The notes: generated by a model not told the origin, from the letters alone. Positions 1 through 8,963 are shown, counted from the first letter of the stretch. The stretch is DNA of 64,000 nucleotides from Streptomyces noursei (GCF_016917755.1 NZ_CP070326.1:1984001-2048000), one strand, 5' to 3'. Numbers and translations are program-made.

Positions 1-345
1 CAGGTGCACGTTCATGACGGTGTCCCAGTCGCTGTCGCTCATCTTGAACAGCAGGTTGTCGCGGAGCACGCCTGCGTTGTTGACGAGGACGGTCGGCGCG
101 CCGAGCTCCGCCGCGACCCGCTCGACGGCGGCCGCCACCTGGTCGCTGGCGGAGACGTCGCAGCCGATCGCGACGGCCTTGCCGCCGGCCGCGGTGATCT
201 TCCCGACGGTGTCCTTGCAGGCCGCCTCGTCGAGGTCGAGTACGGCGACGGCGCGGCCCTCGGCGGCCAGGCGGACGGCGGTGGCCGCGCCGATGCCGCG
301 GGCCGCGCCCGTCACGATGGCGACACGCTGCTCGGTGGTGGACAT
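1..345 (-). CDS. SDR-family oxidoreductase (FabG-like), cut by window edge
   Basis: The 115 visible residues are the N-terminal half of a classical short-chain dehydrogenase/reductase. The cofactor motif TGAARGIG lies at about residues 12-19, an acidic residue follows beta-2 (LDLD), and NNAG is present near residue 90. The order matches FabG-type 3-oxoacyl-ACP or 3-hydroxyacyl-CoA reductases; the catalytic Ser-Tyr-Lys lies beyond the window. The ATG at 345 follows an AGGAG ribosome site at good spacing. The substrate cannot be told from this half. The 213 bp to the next gene hold no further ORF I can support. Confidence 0.9.
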   Translation of the reverse strand, partial: MSTTEQRVAIVTGAARGIGAATAVRLAAEGRAVAVLDLDEAACKDTVGKITAAGGKAVAIGCDVSASDQVAAAVERVAAELGAPTVLVNNAGVLRDNLLFKMSDSDWDTVMNVHL

Positions 346-558
346 GCGGGTTCTCCTCACCCTCGATCGTCGAAACCTCGAACACCAGCGGTCGCCGTCG
401 ATCCAGGTGAGCAACCGCTTAGTAGCCTCAGCAGGGCTGACGCTAGAAGCCCGGCCACCCCCTGTCAACGCCCCACCACCGCACACCCGCCCGCAGACGC
501 CGAACGGGGCGGCCTCCCGAAGGAATCCCGCCCCGTCCACCGCACCCTCGGCGCACCG

Positions 559-945
559 TCACCGCACCAGCAGCTCCAGCAGCCGCTCCGCCTCCGCCGT
601 GGGATCGGCGGTCAGACCGGTGTGCACCGGACCCGGCTGGACGATCGTGCTGCGCGGCGCGATCAGCCAGCGGAAGCGCTGTCCCGGGTCCTCCCCGGCC
701 GCCTGTCCGGCCCGCGCGCCGCCCTCGCAGATGCCCTCCACGGCACGCAGCGCGGCGCGTACGCCGGCCACGTCCACCGTGGGATCCAGCGCCAGCAGCC
801 GGGCCTCGTCCAGGTGCGTACGGGCTTCGACGAACCGCTGCGCACGGCAGTACACCACCACCCCCGCGTTGATCATCTCCCCGCGCTCGACCCGGGGTAC
901 GACCTTCAGCAGCGCGTACTCGAAGACGTCGCGCCCGTTGTACAT
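559..945 (-). CDS. DUF3037 domain protein
   Basis: A 128-residue protein that looks like the DUF3037 family over its whole length (opening MYNGRDVFEYALLKVVPRVE, then a conserved GVVVYCR strand). DUF3037 has no established biochemical function. The gene starts 5 bp after the stop of the HipA-like kinase gene, so the two are almost certainly cotranscribed; this pairing recurs in actinomycetes. No signal peptide or membrane segment is visible. Because of the pairing I infer a role as partner or modulator of the kinase, without direct evidence. Confidence 0.85.
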   Translation of the reverse strand: MYNGRDVFEYALLKVVPRVERGEMINAGVVVYCRAQRFVEARTHLDEARLLALDPTVDVAGVRAALRAVEGICEGGARAGQAAGEDPGQRFRWLIAPRSTIVQPGPVHTGLTADPTAEAERLLELLVR

Positions 946-950
946 TCCGC

Positions 951-1790
951 TCACTTCACGGCCCTCCGCGGCAACTTGCCCGCCAGCCACTCCGGTGCCT
1001 GCGAGGGCCTGTCCTTCGTCGGCTCCCCGATGGTGATGTGCTCGCTGACGGTCCGGGCACGGTCCAGCAGCGTGCGCACATACGCCCCGCGCAGCTCGTC
1101 CGGCGAGTCGAAGCCGGGCTCGCCGTCCAGCCACTCGTCCGGCACGTCCGCGGCGATCTCGGTGAGCAGGTCCTCGGTGATCCGCGGCGCGAACTCCTCG
1201 GCCGCGGCCGCCACATCCGGCCCGAACGTGGCCAGCGCGTGGTCGGAGGCGTTGTAGGGCCGGGCCGAAGCCTTCTGTGCGGTCGGCCAGTTGTGGTGCC
1301 AGATCATCGCCGCGCCGTGGTCGATCAACCACAGCTCGCCGTGCCACACCAACAGGTTGGGATTGCGCCAGGACCGGTCCACGTTGTTGATCAGCGCGTC
1401 GAACCACACCACCCGGCCGGCCTCGCGCGCGCCCACCTCGAAGGCGAGCGGATCGAACCCCAACGAACCGGGGAGGTAGTCCATCCCCAGGTTCAGCCCC
1501 CCACTGGCCTTCAGCAGTGCCTGGACCTCCTGGTCCGGCTCGCTTAGCCCGATGACCGGATCCAGCTGCATCCGCACCAGCTCCGGCACCCGCAGCCCGA
1601 GCCGCCGCCCGAGCTCCCCGCAGATGACCTCCGCGACCAGCGTCTTACGACCCTGTCCCGCGCCGGTGAATTTCATGATGTAGGTCCCGAGATCGTCCCC
1701 CTCGACGAGCCCGGGAAGCGACCCACCCTCACGCAAGGGCGTGACATAGCGGGTCGCAATCACCTCTCTCAACGCTTTCTCAGGCCCCAC
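951..1790 (-). CDS. HipA-like kinase
   Basis: A 279-residue soluble protein of the HipA/PI3-4-kinase-like fold. Kinase features visible are an ATP-lysine strand (YIMKFTGAGQG, about residues 37-47), a catalytic loop with N-x-x-DR and NPN (INNVDRSWRNPN) and a metal-binding DHG (LIDHGAAM). It is shorter than toxin HipA (about 440 residues) and lacks the HipB-interacting N-terminal domain, so a classical toxin-antitoxin role is not implied. The start is GTG at 1790 with AAGGAA upstream; a TTG six codons later is possible. It heads a two-gene operon with DUF3037. Its upstream flank is an integrase remnant whose frameshifted end overlaps the first codons. Confidence 0.82.
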   Translation of the reverse strand: MGPEKALREVIATRYVTPLREGGSLPGLVEGDDLGTYIMKFTGAGQGRKTLVAEVICGELGRRLGLRVPELVRMQLDPVIGLSEPDQEVQALLKASGGLNLGMDYLPGSLGFDPLAFEVGAREAGRVVWFDALINNVDRSWRNPNLLVWHGELWLIDHGAAMIWHHNWPTAQKASARPYNASDHALATFGPDVAAAAEEFAPRITEDLLTEIAADVPDEWLDGEPGFDSPDELRGAYVRTLLDRARTVSEHITIGEPTKDRPSQAPEWLAGKLPRRAVK

Positions 1791-2121
1791 GGGTCACTTT
1801 CCTTAGGTTCAACAACCAGGTCCAAGGAGGCGCCGACCTCGAAAGCGCCCCCGATCGGCCCTGGGGAGAATCTGGGGAGAATCGACTGGCGCACAGTTCG
1901 CCCCTCTCGCCCCGGTAGCCCGTCAATGGCGGTTCGACCTTCGCTTCCGGCCTCCGGCATGAAGTGAGCATAGTAACCGAGCGTGATCGCCGGCGATGAG
2001 TGCCCGAGCCACCGCGCGGCAGTCACCACGGCCTCCCCCACCTCCGGCAAGGGAGAGGCACAGGCGTGCCGCAGCACGTGGAACCCGTCCTTCGGCGCCG
2101 CCTGCCACTGCCACGACTTCG
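1780..2121 (-). pseudogene. Tyrosine recombinase (phage-type integrase) C-terminal remnant
   Basis: The minus strand encodes the end of a phage-type integrase: FHVLRH (catalytic Arg/His box) near 2068-2086, then LGHSSPAITLGYYAHF with the second His and the Tyr nucleophile region. The reading frame breaks near 1905-1915. Upstream of the break the text is AIDGLPG, and the expected C-terminus (ERGEL, then FSPDSPQG) continues in another frame. Everything N-terminal to about residue 280 of a full integrase is missing. No tRNA or att repeat was found next to it. It is a fossil of an integrated element. Confidence 0.8.
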
Positions 2122-2226
2122 CCCCCTCGGCGCGGCCACCGCTGTGCGGCCGGCGCGAACCTGCCGGACATCGAATTGTCCATCGATGCGGTGTGGCAAC
2201 GCCCGGTCCGTTTCTCCCAGTTCGAA

Positions 2227-2253
2227 GCATACGAGGCATACGAGGCATACGGA
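2227..2253. repeat. Three 9-bp tandem repeats
   Basis: Three copies of GCATACGAG (the third is GCATACGGA) lie head to tail in the non-coding stretch between the integrase remnant and the terpenoid gene. This is a short microsatellite with no obvious function. Confidence 0.8.
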
Positions 2254-2624
2254 GAAGGGGGCGCGTATTCCGGCGACACCACAGCGGGCATGTGACCGGA
2301 TTGCGCAACCAGGTGCCCACCCGGACGAGCGGTCCCGGTGAAAGCACCGGGCATGAATTTCCCATGGGGTTTCATGCATGAGCGCGTGGTGACCGCATGC
2401 GCCGTTCGGTGCTCCACTCGCGCTCGGCACTGCGCCTTGCACTCACCAGACGCCCTGGACGGGCACACACTGCGCGAATTAGCGTCTTGGAGAGAAGGAG
2501 GCTGAATGCTTCTCCGCCTCCTCGACGGAAAAGGAGCCGGGGACGATACCGGCCCCATCCTGTACAGCAAGCACACAGTGCGGACACACAGCCCGATCCC
2601 ATCGTCAGACCGGAGGGCTTGCCA

Positions 2625-3545
2625 GTGTTGGTGCGGCGATGGCTGGACGCAGCCGGTATTTCCGATCCGGTTCTGCGGAACTGCTACACCACGTGTGTCC
2701 GGGAAGCCGCCGATCGGGACGGCGGACACCTCCGGTGGTGGGGGCTCAGGGCAGTACCCGCACCAGTACGTCCCCACGTGGGGGCGCTGGCCGCCATGGC
2801 GTTCACCGCCGACGACTACTCGGACACCGGCCCGGTCGCCCAAAGACGGTGCCGGTTCGACGCATACACGGACGCCGTGCTGTCCGCGATCGCCGCCGGC
2901 CACGCCACCGACCCGGTGCTGCATGCCACAGCCCACACAGTCCGCACCCTCGGGTTGCCGGTGTCACTGTGCGAGGAGGCGTTCGCCGCAATGCGGGAGG
3001 ACATCGACTTCTCCGGGTTCACGACGTACGAGGAACTGCAGCGGTGGTCAGCAAAATCGACCGGCTCCCCGATGGTCGTCATGGCGTCGCTGATGACCGA
3101 CCCTGACACCGCTCGCCGACTGGAACCGGCACTGCGCGAGTTCGGCGAACTGTTCCAATTCATGGACGTGCTCTGCGATCTCGGCAAGGATCTGCGGGAC
3201 GGACGGCTGTATCTGCCGCTGGAGGATCTCGACCGGTTCGGGGTCCGTGCCGAGGACCTCCGAGCCGGCCGATGGACGGCCGCCGCGGCCGAACTCATCG
3301 CGTTCGAGACCGCACGCATCACACACCGACTCCCCACCCTGTCCACCGAACTGCAACGCCGCACGGGCGTCTCCTTCATCGGAGTCCTGGAGAAGCACTG
3401 CCACCTGCTCCTCCGTGAAGTACTGGCCGCCGGACCCGCGCTGCTGAACCGGTCAGCGCGACCGCGTTTCGCCGACGTGCTGGACATCTGGCTCCCGCAC
3501 TGGCGCAACACGATTCCCGGTGACCACAAAGAGGGTCTGTCATGA
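2625..3545 (+). CDS. Squalene/phytoene synthase-like prenyltransferase
   Basis: A 306-residue member of the head-to-head trans-prenyl synthase family (squalene, phytoene, presqualene synthases). The first Asp-rich motif appears as DDYSD near residue 60, and the second as DVLCDLGKDLRDGRLYLP, the diagnostic D-x3-D followed by GR-YLP. Such enzymes join two prenyl diphosphates or act on one as Mg-dependent cyclases. I chose GTG at 2625 because GGAGG lies 8 bp upstream and homologues begin near DAAGISDP; the open frame extends upstream to an ATG at 2397. Its TGA overlaps the next gene's ATG, so it was cotranscribed with a polyprenyl synthetase that is now broken. Whether substrate is still supplied is doubtful. 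Confidence 0.78.
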   Translation: MLVRRWLDAAGISDPVLRNCYTTCVREAADRDGGHLRWWGLRAVPAPVRPHVGALAAMAFTADDYSDTGPVAQRRCRFDAYTDAVLSAIAAGHATDPVLHATAHTVRTLGLPVSLCEEAFAAMREDIDFSGFTTYEELQRWSAKSTGSPMVVMASLMTDPDTARRLEPALREFGELFQFMDVLCDLGKDLRDGRLYLPLEDLDRFGVRAEDLRAGRWTAAAAELIAFETARITHRLPTLSTELQRRTGVSFIGVLEKHCHLLLREVLAAGPALLNRSARPRFADVLDIWLPHWRNTIPGDHKEGLS

Positions 3546-4275
3546 CAGTCGTCGTGTCCCATCCCCTGATTCCGCTCATCGAAGCCGAACTGCGCCGGTG
3601 GGTGGGACGGGGTGAGAATCCTCTGGAACTCACCTTCCTGGACGCGCTGTTCCCCTCCGGCAAGCTTCTACGTCCGACCCTGTGCGCGGAGTCGGCCAGG
3701 GCCTCGGCGGCGCCGCCGAGGCCGTGCTGCCGTTCGCGGCCGGCATCGAGTGCTTGCACGTCGCCAGCCTGATCCACGACGACATCGTCGACCAGGATCC
3801 GGTACGCCGTGGACGGGCGTCGATCGCCGAGCAGTTCGGCATCGCCGAAGCGTTGCTGGCAGGCGATGGGCTGTCGATGGCAGGTCATGCCGCGATGCTC
3901 AGCGGCGGTCCCGCGGACCGCGTGCTGGCGGCGACGCGCGTGGACCTGCTGCCGTACACGGTGCACGACCGGGCGGCTGGCAAGAGCGCGGTGAGCGATG
4001 TGGCCAACCGGCAGCCGACGCTGCCGGTCCTGCTTGCCTACGAGGCCGCCGGCGAGGCCGACCGGCAGCGGCTCATGACCATTTCCGCAGACGACGTCGA
4101 CCCGGTCACGGCCCATCGCGACGTGCTCGACATGGTGAGCCACACCGGCGCGGTCACCGAAGCCGCCCGGCAGGCACGAACGTACATCGACGACGCACAC
4201 GCCGAACTCGACGCGCTCCCCGCACCCGGGCCGCTCGCGGAGCTGGCCTCCTCCGTCGTCGCCCGCCACCCCTGA
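3542..4275 (+). pseudogene. Polyprenyl diphosphate synthase, frameshifted and internally deleted
   Basis: The ATG overlaps the stop of the prenyltransferase gene. Frame one gives the family's N-terminus with GKLLRPTLCAESAR, then turns to nonsense near 3705-3712. The neighbouring frame continues with GGAAEAVLPFAAGIECLHVA and LIHDDIVDQD, the first Asp-rich motif. A second lesion follows: after LAATRV the protein jumps to DLLPY, removing the roughly 75 residues that should lie between the two Asp-rich motifs and part of the second one. The end (RPTLPVLLAYEAA) is normal. An intact enzyme would make GPP, FPP or GGPP for the upstream prenyltransferase. Two independent lesions make sequencing error an unlikely full explanation. 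Confidence 0.8.
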
Positions 4276-4341
4276 GGGAGCCGTGAAGTGTCCCAGTGTC
4301 CAGGCTACGGATCCTGTGCGGTGAGCTGACGCCGACCGGGG

Positions 4342-4833
4342 GTGCGGCCCGCCACACCGGCAGGCCCGGGTATCGCCGCAGGTACCTCGGACACCGAGGT
4401 GCTGAAATACCTGCGTGCGGTCAACACCGCCGCCACAACCCGCCATCTGAACGCCATCCACGTGTCGTGCAACCACGAACCCAACGCCGAGATCGACGCC
4501 GGGAAGGGGAGTCCGGCGCAGTTCGTAGCGGCCTGGCGCCACGTGTACCAACTGGCCGCCGACGCACGCCTGAACGCCCGGACCGGTGGCCGACTGCGCT
4601 GGGTATGAATCCTCAACGCCAACGGCTTCGATCATCCGAGCACCGCCCACAGCTTATGGCCGGGCTCCCCTACCGTGGACGTCGTCGGGGTCGACGGCTA
4701 CGCGACCGGCAGTTGCTCGAAGAAGACGAGCGGCAACCACCTGGACCCGGCCAAGAACGCCACGAAGCCCGAGGCCGTCTTCGGCCCGGCGCTGGAGCGT
4801 CCGTACACGCCCCGGCCGCCCACCGGGTTCTGA
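4342..4833 (+). pseudogene. GH26-like glycosidase fragment with in-frame stop
   Basis: One frame reads as the catalytic part of a glycoside hydrolase family 26 (beta-mannanase type) enzyme: NHEPNAEI with the expected acid/base Glu, SPAQFVAAWRHV, then WV, and further on LWPGSPTVDVVGVDGYATGS. A TGA at 4606-4608 interrupts it exactly where the family normally has a second Trp (WVW), so a single-base change could explain it. The N-terminal third, the secretion signal and the C-terminal nucleophile region are missing; the frame ends at 4833. The assignment rests on motif recognition only. Confidence 0.6.
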
Positions 4834-4894
4834 GCACGAGGTCCGGGGCGCCGTTCTGATCTGCTTGGCGGTCCGATCGGCCAGTGGGGCAACG

Positions 4895-5596
4895 TCAGTT
4901 GAGGGGATGCGGCGCCAGGACGGTCAGCCAGAGCAGAACGATGGTGGCGGCGCCCATCAGCGGGGTGAGTATCTCGGTCTCCAGCTTGTTGCCGCTGCTC
5001 TTGATGAGGACTATTTCGTACCGGGTCTTGAGCGGCCACAGCCATGGTGCGCCGCGCTTGGTGAGGGAGTCGCCGATCAGATGCGCCAGGCAACCCAGAC
5101 CGATGGCATACGGCAGCCAACCGGGCGCGGACGGGATGAACTTGTCGATGGCCGCAGTTCCCAGACCGGCCAGGGCCACGATGGTGCCCCACGCGTGGAA
5201 GCCGTGCCCGGGCGGACAGAGATTGAGCGCGCGCACGGCCATGGCCAGCAGGAAGAAGGTCATGACGAGGGTGAACGGCCGCCCCAGGTACGTGATTCCG
5301 GCCCAGCTGCCGACGGTCATCAGGGCGACGAAGAACAGGGAGTGCGTCGCATGCCGGTGTCCGCCGGAGATCCAACTGACGAACCGACAGAGCGTCTTGG
5401 AGACCGGGCCGAGGAAGTTGGCGATCGTCCCGTCGTGGTGATCCAGGTCGGGCAGCAGCGCGGCGCCCGCGCACAGCACTGTGCCGATGAGGATCTCCTG
5501 CGGCGCCAGATGCGTGTGCAGCACCAGCGGCGGCAGGTAGGGGGCGGTGCCCGCGAACAGCAGCGCGCCGCTCACGGCATGCGAATGACCCATCAT
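4895..5596 (-). CDS. YdjM-type metal-dependent hydrolase, membrane protein
   Basis: A 233-residue integral membrane protein of the YdjM/DUF457 family, annotated as metal-dependent hydrolases. Metal-ligand candidates are the N-terminal HSHAVSG, then LPDLDHHDGT, GGHRHATHS and HLIGDSLTKRG, all beside hydrophobic helices. Length and motif order match complete members. ATG at 5596 (or the next codon, 5593) follows a GGGGGAG stretch. The substrate is unknown; family members affect membrane processes or DNA-damage responses. Three 17-bp direct repeats lie just upstream of the start. Confidence 0.82.
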   Translation of the reverse strand: MMGHSHAVSGALLFAGTAPYLPPLVLHTHLAPQEILIGTVLCAGAALLPDLDHHDGTIANFLGPVSKTLCRFVSWISGGHRHATHSLFFVALMTVGSWAGITYLGRPFTLVMTFFLLAMAVRALNLCPPGHGFHAWGTIVALAGLGTAAIDKFIPSAPGWLPYAIGLGCLAHLIGDSLTKRGAPWLWPLKTRYEIVLIKSSGNKLETEILTPLMGAATIVLLWLTVLAPHPLN

Positions 5597-5645
5597 GGTG
5601 AAGTTGTTCTCCCCCGATTCGGCGCCACGAGATCGGCGCACGGAT

Positions 5646-5696
5646 ATGTCTGGTGCAGTGCTATGCCTGGTGCAGTGTCATGTCTGGTGCAGTGCG
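5646..5696. repeat. Three 17-bp direct repeats upstream of the YdjM-type gene
   Basis: Three contiguous 17-bp units share the core CTGGTGCAGTG (units at 5646-5662, 5663-5679 and 5680-5696), differing at a few positions. They sit about 50-100 bp upstream of the start at 5596, in the likely promoter. They could be iterated binding sites or simple slippage products. Confidence 0.85.
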
Positions 5697-5733
5697 GGGT
5701 GCGCACGGGTGTGTCCTGTGGCGCGCCCAGCAG

Positions 5734-6237
5734 TCAGAGATTGGTGAGCCGCTCACCCTTACGGTCCTCCAACGTGTGGTCCACACACACCGCCAGGACT
5801 ATCAGCAGCAGGGCGTCCGGCTCGCTCATCACATCGACCGCGTAGGCGTCGCGGATGCTGAACCAGCGGCGCGAGATGCGCGCCAGGCACGTGCCGTCGT
5901 AGAGGATGTCGAATTCGCGGTCCCAGAAGCTGCCGACTATCCGCAGCCGCCTACCATCCGCCAGGCTGGCCTTGAAGCGGTCACCGAAGAACCCGAAGGC
6001 CCGCTTGCTGATGCGGCCCACCAGCTCGCCGTTCTGCTTGATCAGGATGGTGTGATGGAGAGTGAGGGTCTTCTTGACGATGCTGGCGACCTGGTTGCCC
6101 TGGGTGTCCACGAAGTCGAACGTGGTCCGCAGACGGAACAGTTTGCGATTGACCTTGAGCAGCTTCTCCCGATGCTCGGTCTCGACCCAGGCTTCTTCGT
6201 GGAACGCCAGCATGCGATCGCGTACCAGGTAGCGCAT
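5734..6237 (-). CDS. LURP-one-related (Tubby-like fold) protein
   Basis: A 167-residue protein matching the LURP-one-related family: an opening MRYLVRDRMLAFHEEAWVE, alternating beta strands and one terminal hydrophobic helix (DALLLIVLAVCVDHTLE). The family folds as a beta-barrel around a central helix like the Tubby C-terminal domain; bacterial roles are unknown, with lipid or membrane association proposed. The ATG at 6237 has only a weak purine stretch upstream. It is probably monocistronic, or read through into the YdjM-type gene behind it. Confidence 0.8.
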   Translation of the reverse strand: MRYLVRDRMLAFHEEAWVETEHREKLLKVNRKLFRLRTTFDFVDTQGNQVASIVKKTLTLHHTILIKQNGELVGRISKRAFGFFGDRFKASLADGRRLRIVGSFWDREFDILYDGTCLARISRRWFSIRDAYAVDVMSEPDALLLIVLAVCVDHTLEDRKGERLTNL

Positions 6238-6956
6238 GGAAAACCCCGTCCAGACCGTAACGTTCCCGGGCGGCGCGGCACCGCCGTGACGGACGCCCGT
6301 AGGGAGAGGGGAACAACCCTCGCCGGGATCATACTTGCACCCTTGCGCAAGCCAAGAACATCGCCCTCGCGTGAACCGGCAGACCGGGGATCCTCGTGCG
6401 TCCGGCGTTCGTCGACCACTGCCACATCGCCGAAGAGGGCGAAGGCGTGTTCCGGGATGGCGTCCGCAGTGACTTCCGGGGCAGCGCCTCGGGGCCATCC
6501 CCCTGTTCGGCTTCGCGCCGCCGTGCGGCGGTACCGGATCGGACAGCGCGGGACGGCGCACGGGAAGCGGGTGATCCGGGCATCCCGCCGCGGCCGCCGA
6601 GCGCGACCAGACCGAAGGAGGCGAGGGTGCCGTCCGGACCGGAAGGACGTGGACTTCTTCACCGACCTGTCCGACCCCGACACGGGCCCCTTCGACCTGG
6701 GCGCCTTCCGCTGCGTGGACGACAACTCCCCCCCACGGTGAACCGCGTCCGGAACTGACCGAGTGGTTCATCGACCACGGCTGAGCCCGTAACTCCCAGC
6801 CGCGCCGCACAACCGGACATGCGTCAGACGGGAGCGCGGCACCCGCCGACGGCGGTGAGCACGACGACATGTGCGCTTAAACAGATATATCAAGAAAATA
6901 CGGAACACATCGTCAAGGTCCCTTTTATACAGGCTGCTGGTACTACGCTGGCGGCC
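6238..6956. other. Gene-poor stretch with an unidentified coding fragment
   Basis: No complete gene can be supported in this 720 bp. Plus-strand positions 6640-6735 read DVDFFTDLSDPDTGPFDLG, and a neighbouring frame at 6739-6783 reads EPRPELTEWFIDHG before a stop. Both look like real protein text, suggesting the frameshifted tail of a lost gene whose family I cannot name. Positions 6875-6945 are unusually AT-rich and probably hold the promoter of the membrane-protein gene that follows. Confidence 0.4.
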
Positions 6957-7604
6957 GTGACCCCTGGGCTTGGCCTCCGCCTCTCACGTGCTGCGGTCTT
7001 CGCGGCGGTGTGTGTGGTGGCGTCGGCTCTGGGGCACGCGCTGATGTCCGGTCAGACCGTGCCCGTACGGGTGGTGGCGTACGCGTTCGCCGCGACCGCG
7101 GTGGGCGCGTGGTGGCTCACCGGACGGGAGCGCGGTGCGCTCGTGGTCACCGGCTCCGCCGTGGTTGCGCAGTTCGTGCTGCACACGGCGTTCAGCCTGT
7201 CGCAGTCGCCGACGGCATCCGCGATGTCCGCACCCATGGCCGCGCACGACGGCATGGGTGGCATGGGCGGGATGGGCGGGGTGGGCGGGGTGTCCGGCTC
7301 CGTGGGTATGGCGGCCACCGGGCACCCCTGGTCCCTCGGCATGGGGCTCGCGCATGGCCTGGCCGCGCTGATCTGCGGGGTGTGGCTGTGGTGCGGTGAG
7401 GCGGCGGCGTTCCGCCTGGGCCGGTCGTTGGCCTCCTCCGTCTTCGCGCCGCTGCGGCGTGCTCGACGGTCATTCGCCTACGCCGGCCTGGCCTCCCCCG
7501 CACGTCCCGGGGCCGCTTGCGGTCCCGTTCTGCGGCTGTGCGCTTGGCCGCTGCGATACGCCGTCCTCCGCAGGGGTCCGCCGGTACTTCCCGTCTGCCG
7601 CTGA
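6957..7604 (+). CDS. Met/Gly-rich integral membrane protein
   Basis: A 215-residue hydrophobic protein with about four membrane helices. The first is LSRAAVFAAVCVVASALGHA. Between helices is a flexible loop of repeated GMGG units (MGGMGGMGG, about residues 98-110), the kind of Met-rich segment that can bind copper or silver outside the membrane. Homologues I recall in streptomycetes are uncharacterised and often lie near copper genes; metal handling is an inference. The GTG at 6957 is chosen because the mature-looking N-terminus MTPGLGLRLS starts there; no strong ribosome site is visible. A broken paralogue lies at 8629-8963. Confidence 0.68.
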   Translation: MTPGLGLRLSRAAVFAAVCVVASALGHALMSGQTVPVRVVAYAFAATAVGAWWLTGRERGALVVTGSAVVAQFVLHTAFSLSQSPTASAMSAPMAAHDGMGGMGGMGGVGGVSGSVGMAATGHPWSLGMGLAHGLAALICGVWLWCGEAAAFRLGRSLASSVFAPLRRARRSFAYAGLASPARPGAACGPVLRLCAWPLRYAVLRRGPPVLPVCR

Positions 7605-7897
7605 CGCTCGTCCCCGCACGCGGGTCGATGAGCACGTTTCCGACGTGCGCGGATGTCCGCGTGCCGGCTCCATGCCAGCTGATAGCTGGGCAGCACCGGG
7701 ACCACTGCCGGATCGAACCCTCGCTGCGGTTTCGATCGTCGAGTCTGGGATGGCGGCGGTAGCCGAAGGCCCAGAACCTTCAGGCCGGGAATGTTCGCCT
7801 GTTGCGCGCCATGGCGATCCCTTGGGGACTCGCATGGCGAAACCGTCTGTGGAGATCTTGGAAGGCGAATCGCCAGATGCCGAAATCGAGAAGAAGT

Positions 7898-8365
7898 ATG
7901 CCGTCACCCACCTTCGCTCTGCGCCAGCTCAACCGTCATGGACTTCTCGCTCTGCGCTTGTCCCTCGGGACCGTCTACGTATGGTTCGGGGCCCTCAAGG
8001 CAGCCGACTGCACCCCCGTGGGCAAGCTCGTTCGCGACGCCGTGCCGTTCACCACCCCTGCCTGGTTCGTCTCCGCGGTGGGCATCCTGGAAATCGTCGT
8101 AGGTCTGTGGTTTCTGTCCGGACGTCGCCTCAAGTGGTTGCTGCCGCTGTTCGCCGCCCACATGTTCAGCACCTTCAGCGTTCTGGTCTTTCTCCCGGGG
8201 GCGGCCTTCCAGCACGCCAACCCTTGGGAGCTGACCATGACTGGCGAATTCGTCGTCAAGAACCTCGTCCTGCTCAGTGCCGGGCTCTTCCTGTGCAGTC
8301 ACCGGGACCCGTCACGGGGACCCGAGCACGCGATGAGGGCAGCCATGCGCGCTCTCAGGGTGTGA
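7898..8365 (+). CDS. DoxX-like small membrane protein
   Basis: A 155-residue protein with four hydrophobic helices and the typical DoxX opening (ALRLSLGTVYVWFGALKA). DoxX/DUF417 proteins are small quinone- or redox-associated membrane subunits of varied function. ATG at 7898 is in frame with a longer open frame and has a GAGAAGAAG stretch upstream. It stands alone between the Met/Gly-rich membrane gene and its broken paralogue. Function beyond family membership cannot be told. Confidence 0.75.
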   Translation: MPSPTFALRQLNRHGLLALRLSLGTVYVWFGALKAADCTPVGKLVRDAVPFTTPAWFVSAVGILEIVVGLWFLSGRRLKWLLPLFAAHMFSTFSVLVFLPGAAFQHANPWELTMTGEFVVKNLVLLSAGLFLCSHRDPSRGPEHAMRAAMRALRV

Positions 8366-8628
8366 ACCACGAGCTGCTCCGCACGGCCGGAGTGCCGCAG
8401 GGGCAAGGCCGGCGGGTGGGGCAACAGTGCTCACGGATGTCGAAGGCAGCCGCGCGGACACGCCGGTACTCCGCCCGCCACCGATGCAATGCACCCTGCA
8501 GAGAAAGGGGGAGTGGGGATCCCGGACGACATCGACAGCGTTGCGTCATCGACGGCATACGCATCGATGACGGCGATGACGGTGATGCAGGGTCCCGGGT
8601 GGTGCCGGGGCAGTTCCGGGGCGAGCGG

Positions 8629-8963
8629 TCAGCAGCAGCGGGAGTGTCTCATTTGGCCCATAGGCGCGGCAGAGGTCGCGGGCATGCCTGTTGTGCCCGC
8701 CATGCCACTCATCCCGGGCATGCCGTCCATCGGCGTCGGTGGTGCCGCGTGAGTGGCCCCCAGGCCGACGCCGGACCGGCACGCCTGCGCCGAGCTGAAC
8801 AGGGAGCCCGGCGCAGACGAGAACCGTCACCGCGGCCACCGCCAACGCCCACCCCGGTATCGCCGGACCGGACATCACGGCATGCCCCGCCGCGGACAGC
8901 ACGACACAGACCGCGGCGAACACCGTGGCCCGGACATATCGCACAGCGGCGGTGACAGGCATG
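8629..8963 (-). pseudogene. Broken paralogue of the Met/Gly-rich membrane protein
   Basis: From ATG at 8963 the minus strand reads VRATVFAAVCVVLSAAGHAV, nearly the first helix of the intact protein at 6957-7604. The frame shifts near 8760, and the expected Met-rich loop (MDGMPGMSGMAGTTGMP) appears in another frame, ending with a stop at 8629. Most of the later helices are absent. The pair encloses the DoxX-like gene in opposite orientations, suggesting an inverted duplication or two transfers followed by decay of one copy. Confidence 0.72.

Noticed and set aside
1790..2400. tRNA gene or attachment site for the integrase remnant
   Set aside because: No tRNA T-arm or cloverleaf pattern and no flanking direct repeat was seen.
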